Source: an uncultured Steroidobacter sp. (GTDB lineage Bacteria > Pseudomonadota > Gammaproteobacteria > Steroidobacterales > Steroidobacteraceae). Taken from it: a stretch of DNA of 8,764 bases. Where the stretch lies: positions 1 through 8,764 of the forward strand of contig CAMLEO010000297.1 of assembly GCA_946478975.1 (NCBI GenBank), in the 5' to 3' direction. This document shows positions 1-6,743 of the stretch, one piece after another. Position 1 is the first letter of the stretch; each line of letters starts with the position of its first letter. A program made the translations under genes and the position numbers. The notes under the pieces are model-generated. The model was not told the origin of the DNA, made no database searches, and saw nothing but the letters and a program-made list of their open reading frames with translations.

Positions 1-41
1 GAGGGCTCAGGACGCGATTGGAGGGAGTCGGTTCGCCGCGT

Positions 42-1622
42 ATGCGTACAAGAGATCGGAATTTATCTGACCCGTCGTCGCTGCTGAAGGAAGCGTCGCT
101 GCTGAAAGAAGGTCGTACCTGCTGGAAAGTATCCAACGCCACGCGCGCCGCGCTGCTCATCGACGGTGAGGAATATTTCGGAGTCCTGCGCGAGTCGCTG
201 CTTCAGGCGCGTGAGCAGATTTTGATAGCCGGCTGGGATTTTGATTCGCGCATCCTCCTGCCGGCCCCCAAGAATTGCAGCCCCACCGATGAACTCGCCT
301 ATGCGCCGCTGGAGCTCGGCGAACTGCTAGGTTATCTGCTGCGCACTCGCCCCGGCCTGCGCATCGACGTGGTGCGCTGGGACTATCACTGGCTCTACAG
401 CAGCGACCGCGAAGCAGATACGCGAGAGAAACTGACTGCGCTCGGCGTGCACTTCCACGAGCACGACGAACATCCCGTCACGGGCTGCGTGCACTACAAA
501 GTCGTGGTCATCGACGATGTGCTCGCGTTTTGCGGCGGCATCGATCTCACTCATCATCGCTGGGACACCTGCAGCCACCACCCCGAAGACGCAAACCGTT
601 GCGACTGCACGGGCGAGTTGTACATGCCTGTGCACGACACGCAGCTTTGCGTCGCCGGCCCAGTCGCCGCGCATCTTGGCAATTACTTGCGCAAGCACTG
701 GCCCAACCCATACGAGATCCCGCGCAAACCCAAAGCGCGCGAGGCGTTTTGGCCCGAATCGTTGCCAGCGCAGTTTGAAAACATTCGCACTGGCATCTGC
801 CGCACTCAGCCGAACCGGGCTGGCGATAACGTTCGCGAGGTCGAAGCGTTTTATCTCGCTGCCATCGGCGCAACTCAGCGCACGATATATATCGAGAACC
901 AGTACTTCACCAGCACGCGCATCGCTCAGGCCATTGCCGATCAGTGCCGGAAGCAGCCCGAGCTGCAGGGCCTGTTGGTCGGCATGGAGCGGCCCAAGAC
1001 TCACGTCGAGCTGCATACGATGGGCTACGGCCGGCGGCAGTTTCATGAGATCTTGAATGAAGCCGGCGTTGCCGAGCGCATGCCGCTGGTGGCGGCGATG
1101 AGCGGCGGACACGGCATCAACCTGCATTCCAAGACGGCAATCTTCGACGATCGCTGGCTGACGGTCGGCTCCGCGAATTTGAACCGGCGCTCGATGGGGT
1201 TCGACGTGGAATGCAACCTGGTGCTCGAAGCGACCACGCCTGCGCATCGGCAGACCCTGCAACATCTTCGGAATCGGCTGGTCGCCGAACACATCGGCAA
1301 GACCATCGAAGACGTGGAGACGGCGACGAACGAGCTCGGGCTCGCCCGTTTGCCCGGCCTTGGCTCGGGGTCACGATCGCTCGAACGCTTGCAGCCGCTG
1401 GATCCCGAACCGATCTTCGGCCCCGTGCTCGCACCGTTGTTCGATCGCGACGAGGTGTGGATGCAGCCGACGCATCCGCCGGCGCGGCGACAAGGCGGCT
1501 GGTTCGCCCCGCTCACCGTGATCGCGGTCGCGTCGCTGGTGATATTGGGCGAAGGCATGTTGAAGGACATGCCCTCGCTGACGCAGATTCAACAACAGCT
1601 CGAACGCATGCTCGACAGTTGA
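42..1622 (+). CDS. Phospholipase D family protein (cardiolipin synthase-like), C-terminal membrane anchor
   Basis: This is a two-HKD phospholipase D superfamily protein, likely a phosphatidyltransferase or phosphodiesterase acting on membrane phospholipids. Numbering from the TTG at 18, the first HKD motif is H159-x-K161-x4-D166, followed by GGID; the second is H370-x-K372-x4-D377, followed by GSANLNRRS. Both catalytic sets are intact. The N-terminal GRTCWK box (residues 32-37) and the RWDT/HD region after HKD1 are typical of bacterial PLDs related to eukaryotic PLD1/2. Residues about 495-512 are a single hydrophobic segment near the C-terminus, followed by a short charged tail, so the catalytic part should be membrane-tethered. 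Some relatives carry a C-terminal VTT/DedA multi-pass domain, which is absent here. I chose the ATG at 42 (residue 9), although GGAG at 24-27 is rather far upstream (14 nt). A TTG at 18 is possible, and the frame is open to the left edge. Family assignment is firm; substrate is unknown. Confidence 0.9.
   Translation: MRTRDRNLSDPSSLLKEASLLKEGRTCWKVSNATRAALLIDGEEYFGVLRESLLQAREQILIAGWDFDSRILLPAPKNCSPTDELAYAPLELGELLGYLLRTRPGLRIDVVRWDYHWLYSSDREADTREKLTALGVHFHEHDEHPVTGCVHYKVVVIDDVLAFCGGIDLTHHRWDTCSHHPEDANRCDCTGELYMPVHDTQLCVAGPVAAHLGNYLRKHWPNPYEIPRKPKAREAFWPESLPAQFENIRTGICRTQPNRAGDNVREVEAFYLAAIGATQRTIYIENQYFTSTRIAQAIADQCRKQPELQGLLVGMERPKTHVELHTMGYGRRQFHEILNEAGVAERMPLVAAMSGGHGINLHSKTAIFDDRWLTVGSANLNRRSMGFDVECNLVLEATTPAHRQTLQHLRNRLVAEHIGKTIEDVETATNELGLARLPGLGSGSRSLERLQPLDPEPIFGPVLAPLFDRDEVWMQPTHPPARRQGGWFAPLTVIAVASLVILGEGMLKDMPSLTQIQQQLERMLDS
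76..111 (+). repeat. 18-bp in-frame tandem duplication near the start of the PLD gene
   Basis: Bases 76-93 (cgtcgctgctgaaggaag) and 94-111 (cgtcgctgctgaaagaag) are adjacent direct copies differing only at one position (g89 versus a107). The repeat keeps the frame and encodes SLLKEA followed by SLLKEG, directly before the conserved GRTCWK box. It looks like a recent slippage duplication lengthening the variable N-terminal leader. Confidence 0.85.
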
Positions 1623-1630
1623 CGGCGAAC
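1623..1630. other. 8-bp convergent intergenic junction
   Basis: The PLD stop codon (TGA, 1620-1622) and the stop codon of the molybdopterin subunit on the opposite strand (TGA, 1633-1631) face each other with 8 bp between. I see no GC-rich stem with a T-run in or next to the gap, so an intrinsic bidirectional terminator is not evident. Transcripts from the two sides probably overlap at their 3' ends. Confidence 0.8.
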
Positions 1631-3841
1631 TCACGTCTTCAATTGATCTCCGACCGGCAGCTTGCGGATGCGCTTGCCCGTCGCGGCGAAGATTGCATTC
1701 GTAAGCGCAGGCGCGACAGCGGACGTACCCGGCTCCCCAATGCCGCCCGGCGCGTCGCTGCTATTCACGATGTGAACTTCAATCTTCGGTGCTTCGTTGA
1801 TGCGCATGATGCGGTAGTCGCCGAAGTTCGTTTGCTGCACGCGGCCTTTGTCGAATGTGATCTGCTGCCACAGCACCGCGGTGAGCCCAAAGATCACACC
1901 GCTTTCGATCTGCGCCACGACTGTGTCCGGATTCACGACCTGTCCGCAGTCGAGCGCACACACCACGCGATGAACCTTCACCTCACCGTCGCTGCCGACG
2001 GACACTTCGGCCACCTGGCTCATGTAACTGCCGAACACGAACTGCGCTGAGATTCCTCGGCCCACGCGCCGACCTTCGATGGGACGCAGCGGCTGCGACC
2101 AACCCGCTTTGTTCGCAGCGAGCTCCAGCACTGCGCGCATGCGTGGCGACTTCTGCACCAGGTTGCGACGATAGGTGAACGGATCCTGTTTGGCGGCCGC
2201 TGCCAGTTCGTCGATGAAACTCTCCACTACATAGATGTTGTGAGTCGGACCGACGCCGCGCCAGAACGCCGTCGCCACCGGCGGCTCGTGACGTACATAC
2301 TCGACGCGAATGTTTGGAATGGCATATGGATGATCGGCCGCGCCTTCGACCGCGTCGCTGTCGATGCCATCGTGCACAGCTGCCGGCGCGAAGCGCGCCA
2401 TGATGGATGAGCCGGTGATTCGATGCGACCAGGCGACCGGCTGGCCCTTGTCGTCGAGCGCTGCCGACAGCCGATCGAAGTAATAAGGGCGATACATATC
2501 GTGCTGGATGTCTTCCTCACGACTGTAAACGACCTTCACCGGTCCTTTCGCCTGTTTCGCAACTTGGACTGCATGCACGATGAAATCCACTTCCAGCCGG
2601 CGCCCGAATCCGCCGCCGAGATAATGGTTGTGAATGCGAACTTTGTCGTTGCTCAGGCCGGTGATCTTGGACACTGCGCCCTGGGCGAGCGCCGGCACCT
2701 GCGTACCGACCCAAACATCGCACATATCGGCGCGCAGATCGACCGTGCAATTCATCGGCTCCATGGTCGCGTGTGCGAGGAACGGCGCCTCGTAGACCGC
2801 CTCTACTTTGCGTGGCGCGCTCGTCAGCGCCGTCTGAATGTTTCCAACATTGCGAGCGACCACGCCGGGCTTCTTCGACGCTTCACTCATCGACGCCACG
2901 ATCTGCTGCGTCGTCATCTCCGCATGCGGCCCGTCGTTCCATGTCGGCGCGAGCGCAGCCAGCCCCTGTTTCGCCGCCCACATATGATCGCCGAGCACAG
3001 CCACTGCGTCGTCCAGCTTCACGACCTGTCGCACGCCTTTGACGGCCATCGCCTTGCTTTCGTCGGCGGATTGCAGCTTGCCGCCGGGCACGGGCGAGAT
3101 CGCGATCGCGGCGATGCTCATGTTCGGCAGCCGCACGTCGATGCCGAACTTCGCCGCGCCTGTGACTTTGTCAGGTGAGTCCAGCCGGTGCATCGGCTTG
3201 CCGATCAAACGAAACTGCGATGCGGGCTTGAGCTGGACTTCCTTGGGCACGGCTACTTTGGTCGCCGCATCTACGAGCGCTCCATAGCCAAGCTTGCGCC
3301 CTGAAGGTTTGTGCAACACTTCGCCATTGCTCGCGCTGCACGTGGAAGGATCGACCTTCCATGTTTGTGCTGCGGCGGAAACTAACATCATGCGAGCTGC
3401 CGCCCCTGCTTCGCGCAGCGGCTTCCAGGCACCGCGGATCGATGTTGAGCCACCGGTGACCTGGCCGCCCAGCAGCGGATCGCCATAGCGCGAGTTGTCC
3501 GCCGGCGCCTGTTCGAGATGCACCTTGGACAGGTCGACTTCGAGCTCTTCCGCGATCAGCATGGGGATGGACGTGAATGTGCCCTGCCCCATTTCCACTT
3601 TGTGAATCACCAGCGTCACCAGGCCGTCGCGACCGATGCGAATGAACGCGTTGGGTTCGAGACCTGAAGATTCCTTGGTGACATTCTTCGTGGCTTCGCC
3701 GACTGCTGCTTCGGGCGGCTTTTCGTTGCGCTTCTCGTCTGCATGGCTCGGAAGCACAAATCCCAGGATCAGGCCGCCGGCGCCTTGCAGGAAGACGCGA
3801 CGCGTGGCGGGCGTATCACGCACCAGTTCGAGCGCACTCAT
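1631..3841 (-). CDS. Xanthine dehydrogenase-family molybdopterin-binding subunit, IorB-like, Tat-exported
   Basis: Large catalytic subunit (736 aa) of a molybdenum hydroxylase, resembling the beta subunit of isoquinoline 1-oxidoreductase and periplasmic aldehyde dehydrogenases. Such enzymes hydroxylate N-heterocycles or oxidise aldehydes with water. Residues 13-30 form a Tat signal (TRRVFLQ, then a hydrophobic stretch) with a possible cleavage site after S-H-A34. A hydrophilic linker to about residue 64 follows. Family landmarks in order are [18 protein letters not shown] (83-100), GGQVTGGST (125-133), the GGGFGRR loop (409-415), WRGVG (527-531) and [13 protein letters not shown] (700-711). 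E703 is expected to be the catalytic base. The ATG at 3841 overlaps the stop of the [2Fe-2S] subunit gene as ATGA, with a weak GGTGA 4 nt upstream. The open frame runs back to 4006, but that extension lies inside the partner gene and precedes the Tat motif, so it was not used. The substrate cannot be assigned. Confidence 0.92.
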   Translation of the reverse strand: MSALELVRDTPATRRVFLQGAGGLILGFVLPSHADEKRNEKPPEAAVGEATKNVTKESSGLEPNAFIRIGRDGLVTLVIHKVEMGQGTFTSIPMLIAEELEVDLSKVHLEQAPADNSRYGDPLLGGQVTGGSTSIRGAWKPLREAGAAARMMLVSAAAQTWKVDPSTCSASNGEVLHKPSGRKLGYGALVDAATKVAVPKEVQLKPASQFRLIGKPMHRLDSPDKVTGAAKFGIDVRLPNMSIAAIAISPVPGGKLQSADESKAMAVKGVRQVVKLDDAVAVLGDHMWAAKQGLAALAPTWNDGPHAEMTTQQIVASMSEASKKPGVVARNVGNIQTALTSAPRKVEAVYEAPFLAHATMEPMNCTVDLRADMCDVWVGTQVPALAQGAVSKITGLSNDKVRIHNHYLGGGFGRRLEVDFIVHAVQVAKQAKGPVKVVYSREEDIQHDMYRPYYFDRLSAALDDKGQPVAWSHRITGSSIMARFAPAAVHDGIDSDAVEGAADHPYAIPNIRVEYVRHEPPVATAFWRGVGPTHNIYVVESFIDELAAAAKQDPFTYRRNLVQKSPRMRAVLELAANKAGWSQPLRPIEGRRVGRGISAQFVFGSYMSQVAEVSVGSDGEVKVHRVVCALDCGQVVNPDTVVAQIESGVIFGLTAVLWQQITFDKGRVQQTNFGDYRIMRINEAPKIEVHIVNSSDAPGGIGEPGTSAVAPALTNAIFAATGKRIRKLPVGDQLKT
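3838..3841 (-). promoter_or_regulatory. ATGA stop/start overlap between hydroxylase subunits
   Basis: On the minus strand, bases 3841-3838 read ATGA. ATG starts the molybdopterin subunit and TGA ends the [2Fe-2S] subunit. This 4-base overlap is a standard translational-coupling arrangement and fixes the start of the large subunit. It also fits 1:1 production of the two partners. Confidence 0.9.
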
Positions 3842-4293
3842 GACTTCACCGTCGCAAGCTTGATGGCGGCGCGAATACGAGGATAGGTGCCGCATCGACA
3901 GATGTTTCCTGCCATTGCAGCGTCGATGTCCGCGTCGCTCGGACGTGGATTGGAGGCGAGCAAGGCCGTGGCCGACATGATCTGGCCGGATTGGCAGTAG
4001 CCGCATTGGACCACGTCGATCTCACGCCACGCGTCCTGTACGCGCTTGCCGACCGGATGATTTGCCATCGCCTCGATGGTCAGGATCTTCTTGCCTGCGA
4101 CTGCGGACACCGGCGTGACGCAGGAACGGATTGCCTGCCCGTCCACGTGCACGGTACAGGCGCCGCACATGGCGACCCCGCAGCCGAACTTGGTGCCGGT
4201 GAGCCCAACGACATCGCGAAGCGCCCAGAGCAGCGGCGTGTCGTCGGCGACGTCGACCTGCTGTGCCTTGCCATTGATGTTCAGGGCGACCAT
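3838..4293 (-). CDS. [2Fe-2S]-binding subunit of the molybdenum hydroxylase, IorA-like
   Basis: Small electron-transfer subunit (151 aa, the usual length). It carries two [2Fe-2S] clusters that pass electrons from the molybdenum centre in the partner subunit to an acceptor. The N-terminal plant-ferredoxin-like domain has C38, C43, C46 and C58 ([17 protein letters not shown]). The C-terminal helical domain has C97, C100, C132 and C134 (QCGYCQSGQ and [11 protein letters not shown]). All eight ligands are present. There is no signal peptide, so if the complex is periplasmic this subunit must be carried out by the Tat signal of the large subunit, as is known for related enzymes. The ATG at 4293 has AGGAG 6 nt upstream. 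No FAD subunit or c-type cytochrome gene lies beside the pair, so the electron acceptor is encoded elsewhere. Confidence 0.95.
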   Translation of the reverse strand: MVALNINGKAQQVDVADDTPLLWALRDVVGLTGTKFGCGVAMCGACTVHVDGQAIRSCVTPVSAVAGKKILTIEAMANHPVGKRVQDAWREIDVVQCGYCQSGQIMSATALLASNPRPSDADIDAAMAGNICRCGTYPRIRAAIKLATVKS

Positions 4294-4379
4294 TCCACTC
4301 TCCTGCTGGCGCTATTGCGGCTGAAGGAGCAAACACCGGCCGGCGCAAGTTGTTCCGCCGACAGCGCGGGAGGGATTGG
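4294..4379 (-). other. 86-bp gap between fucosidase and hydroxylase genes
   Basis: Contains the ribosome binding site of the [2Fe-2S] subunit gene and an 8-nt palindrome ccggccgg at 4336-4343. I see neither a convincing -35/-10 pair nor a stem followed by a T-run for the end of the fucosidase gene. It is long enough to hold a promoter, but read-through from the glycosidase genes is equally possible. Confidence 0.5.
4300..4304 (-). promoter_or_regulatory. Ribosome binding site of the [2Fe-2S] subunit gene
   Basis: AGGAG on the minus strand, 6 nt before the ATG at 4293. It is the strongest Shine-Dalgarno match in the window and supports that start. Confidence 0.8.
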
Positions 4380-6731
4380 CTACGGCCGCTGCCGGATCTC
4401 GACGACGCGGCCCGCCGGTAGCACAAAACTCCGGACCGGGCCCGTGCCGGCGGCCGGAATCTCAGCCTCACCCGCACTGACGGAGAACGAGCGAGAGAAG
4501 ATGTCGCTGCGGACGGTGACCGTTTGCTCGCTCGTGGACAGCAAATGAACTTCCCGAGCTTGCTCGTCGTCCCAACGGATATCAACTGTGATATCGCCAC
4601 GCGCACGCAGGCCTTTTACAGCGCCGCTGTTCCATGCAGCGGGCAACGCAGGCAGCAGATGCAGCTCACCCGCATGGCTTTGTAACAACATCTCGGCCAT
4701 GCCCGCCGTGGCGCCGAAGTTGCCATCGATCTGAAACGGGGGATGCGTATCGAACAGGTTCGGCAGCGTGCTGTGTTTGAGCTGCTCGCCCAGCAAACGA
4801 TGCGCGCGATCGCCATCGAGCAAACGCGCCCACAGATTGATCTTCCAGGCCATGCTCCAGCCCGTGCCGCCGTCACCTCTGCCTTCGAGCGAGCGCCGCG
4901 CGGCGGCAATATACGCAGGTGATTGGAGCGCGCCGATTTGATTGCTCGGATGCAACGCGTACAGATGTGACACGTGGCGATGTTGATCGTCACGCTCATC
5001 CAGATCCTGCTTCCATTCCTGCAGCTGGCCCCAGCTGCCGACGCGCAGCCCGGGATCGAGCCGTTGCAGAGCCGCTCGTACCTTGGCAGTGAACTCGTCG
5101 TCGCCGAGTTGCGAGCCGACCTGCGCAACGTTCGTAAACAATTCGAAGACGATCTGCTGCGACATTGCCGCGCCTGCCGTGAACTGTCCATGCTCGGGCG
5201 AGAAACTGGGCGTAACTACCAACTTTCCATCGCGCGGATCGGTGCGAAGCGCGTCCAACCAAAACTGCGCGGCGCCTTTCATCACCGGCCACGCCCGCTC
5301 ACGAAGAAACTTCTCATCCTTAGAGTAACGGTAATAGTCGAAGTACTGGGACGCCAGCCACGCTCCCGCCTCGGGCTGCCAGAATGCGGTGGGCCAGGCG
5401 ATCAGGCCGGTGTATCCCCAAACGTTGGTATTTAGAAACAGCGTCCAGCCACCTGCGTTCAACACCCGGCGCGCCGCTCGTTCGCCTGGCTCCTGCAGGG
5501 AATCGATGAAGTCGTAGAGCGGCGCCGACGTTTCCGCCAGGTTGGTCGAGAGCGCCGGCCAGTAGTTCATCTGCAAGTTGATGTTCACGTGGTAATCGGC
5601 ATTCCACGGCGGATGAGCGGAGTTGTTCCACACACCTTGCAGGTTCGCGGGCAGCGAGCCGGCGCGAGACGACGCAATCAGCAGGTAGCGGCCATACTGA
5701 AAGTAAAGAGCTTCGAGCGCTCGATCGTTCTCCGGATGATCAGTACCGTACTGTTTCAGGAGCTCCGGCGTCGTCACGTCGACGGATGCCGAGCGCAGGT
5801 CGAGCGACATGCGATCGAACAGTTTTGAATAATCGGCGCTGTGACGTTCGAGAAGTTGCGCTCCACCCAGCTCACTTGCGTGATTCAATCGATCTCGCAC
5901 TGTGGGCAATGGCTCGGCGCCCCGGTAATCCGGGTAGTGCAAACGATAATTCGTCGCTGCGGTGAGGATGATCCAGGCGCTGTTCGCGCCGACGACGCCA
6001 ATCTGCGCGTTGCCAAGATCGGATCTCACGCCACCATCGGTCAGCACCCTCGCCGCCGCTGCGTACTTCAAACCGTTGTCGTGCAACGCTCCGAAGACGG
6101 CCAACTCGCCGTTGTGTGCGGAGTAGTCCGCCGTTCGGTTATCCGGCACGACCAAGCGCGCGCGAAAGTTGATTCGATTGGGCTGATCCGCAGTGAGATG
6201 AACGGCAATCACGCCGTCCGGGTAAGAAGCAAAGTACTCGCGAGTGAACCTCACACCATCGCGCACATAGCTCACGCGCCCTATGCCGCGTTCGAGATCC
6301 AACTCGCGGCGATAGTCGCTGACCTGCCCCGCTCCATTCGTCAGCAGAACGAGCTCACCGAAACTTTGATAATCCCCGTAGCCGCGCGGCTCGTGCCCGA
6401 GCTTCGCAGCGACATATTCGGGCTTCAGCGAACCCTTCTCATCTATCTCTCGCGCGACTCGCTCGACGTCGCTGGCAATGGAACGGCTCGGCCATCCGAA
6501 GTCATAGCCTTCGCGGGAACCCGGGCCGCCAGTCCACAATGTCTTCTCATTGAACTGCAGATGATCTTCGTCGACGCCACCGAAGATCATCGCACCGAGC
6601 GCGCCGTTGCCGATGGGCAAAGCCTCGCGCTCCCAATCGCTCGCCGGCGCGTCGAAACGAATCGCGAGCGGCGTCGCCTGAGCGTGAGCCGAGACAAAGA
6701 TCGCAGCCGCAACGCTCCACAACCACCGCAT
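4380..6731 (-). CDS. GH95 alpha-L-fucosidase, secreted
   Basis: Glycoside hydrolase family 95 enzyme (783 aa, full length) that cleaves alpha-1,2-linked L-fucose by inversion. Beside an alpha-xylosidase, its likely substrate is the fucosylated side chain of xyloglucan oligosaccharides. Residues 1-19 are a Sec signal peptide ending in AQA, so it should be periplasmic or outer-membrane associated. The N-terminal domain opens with the family box EALPIGNGALGAMIFGG (36-52) and NEKTLWTGGPG (61-71). The (alpha/alpha)6 catalytic domain shows PPWNADYHVNINLQMNYWPA (374-393), TPSFSPEHG (507-515), HRHVSHLYALHP (585-596) and FQIDGNFGATAG (666-677). By comparison with the bifidobacterial enzyme AfcA, N383, N385, E513 and D669 should be the catalytic residues; this mapping is from memory. 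The protein contains no cysteine. The ATG at 6731 is chosen because it starts the signal peptide and has AAGGG 7 nt upstream. A TTG at 6758 would place nine charged residues before it. Confidence 0.95.
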   Translation of the reverse strand: MRWLWSVAAAIFVSAHAQATPLAIRFDAPASDWEREALPIGNGALGAMIFGGVDEDHLQFNEKTLWTGGPGSREGYDFGWPSRSIASDVERVAREIDEKGSLKPEYVAAKLGHEPRGYGDYQSFGELVLLTNGAGQVSDYRRELDLERGIGRVSYVRDGVRFTREYFASYPDGVIAVHLTADQPNRINFRARLVVPDNRTADYSAHNGELAVFGALHDNGLKYAAAARVLTDGGVRSDLGNAQIGVVGANSAWIILTAATNYRLHYPDYRGAEPLPTVRDRLNHASELGGAQLLERHSADYSKLFDRMSLDLRSASVDVTTPELLKQYGTDHPENDRALEALYFQYGRYLLIASSRAGSLPANLQGVWNNSAHPPWNADYHVNINLQMNYWPALSTNLAETSAPLYDFIDSLQEPGERAARRVLNAGGWTLFLNTNVWGYTGLIAWPTAFWQPEAGAWLASQYFDYYRYSKDEKFLRERAWPVMKGAAQFWLDALRTDPRDGKLVVTPSFSPEHGQFTAGAAMSQQIVFELFTNVAQVGSQLGDDEFTAKVRAALQRLDPGLRVGSWGQLQEWKQDLDERDDQHRHVSHLYALHPSNQIGALQSPAYIAAARRSLEGRGDGGTGWSMAWKINLWARLLDGDRAHRLLGEQLKHSTLPNLFDTHPPFQIDGNFGATAGMAEMLLQSHAGELHLLPALPAAWNSGAVKGLRARGDITVDIRWDDEQAREVHLLSTSEQTVTVRSDIFSRSFSVSAGEAEIPAAGTGPVRSFVLPAGRVVEIRQRP

Positions 6732-6738
6732 CGATTCG

Positions 6739-6743
6739 CCCTT
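6739..6743 (-). promoter_or_regulatory. Fucosidase ribosome binding site overlapping the alpha-xylosidase stop codon
   Basis: On the minus strand, TAAGGG (6744-6739) combines the TAA stop of the GH31 gene with an AAGGG Shine-Dalgarno element 7 nt before the fucosidase ATG at 6731. A ribosome terminating on GH31 ends on the fucosidase binding site, so the two genes are probably co-transcribed and translationally coupled. Confidence 0.75.

Noticed and set aside
327..1292. 321-aa minus-strand open frame inside the PLD gene
   Set aside because: Codon-aligned antisense shadow of a well-supported PLD protein.
1211..2050. 279-aa plus-strand frame spanning the PLD 3' end and the convergent junction
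   Set aside because: Considered as a possible frameshifted continuation of PLD (a lost VTT domain). The translation is Arg/Asp/His-rich with no membrane segments, so it is a shadow of both genes.
2423..3178. 251-aa plus-strand frame opposite the molybdopterin subunit
   Set aside because: Codon-aligned antisense shadow with basic, low-information composition.
3842..4006. 55-residue N-terminal extension of the molybdopterin subunit
   Set aside because: It lies wholly within the [2Fe-2S] subunit gene and would put the Tat signal inside the protein. The ATGA overlap start at 3841 is far more plausible.
4330..4379. GC-rich palindrome in the 86-bp gap as a terminator or operator
   Set aside because: ccggccgg is only 8 nt with no T-run and no second copy, so it is too short to call in GC-rich DNA.
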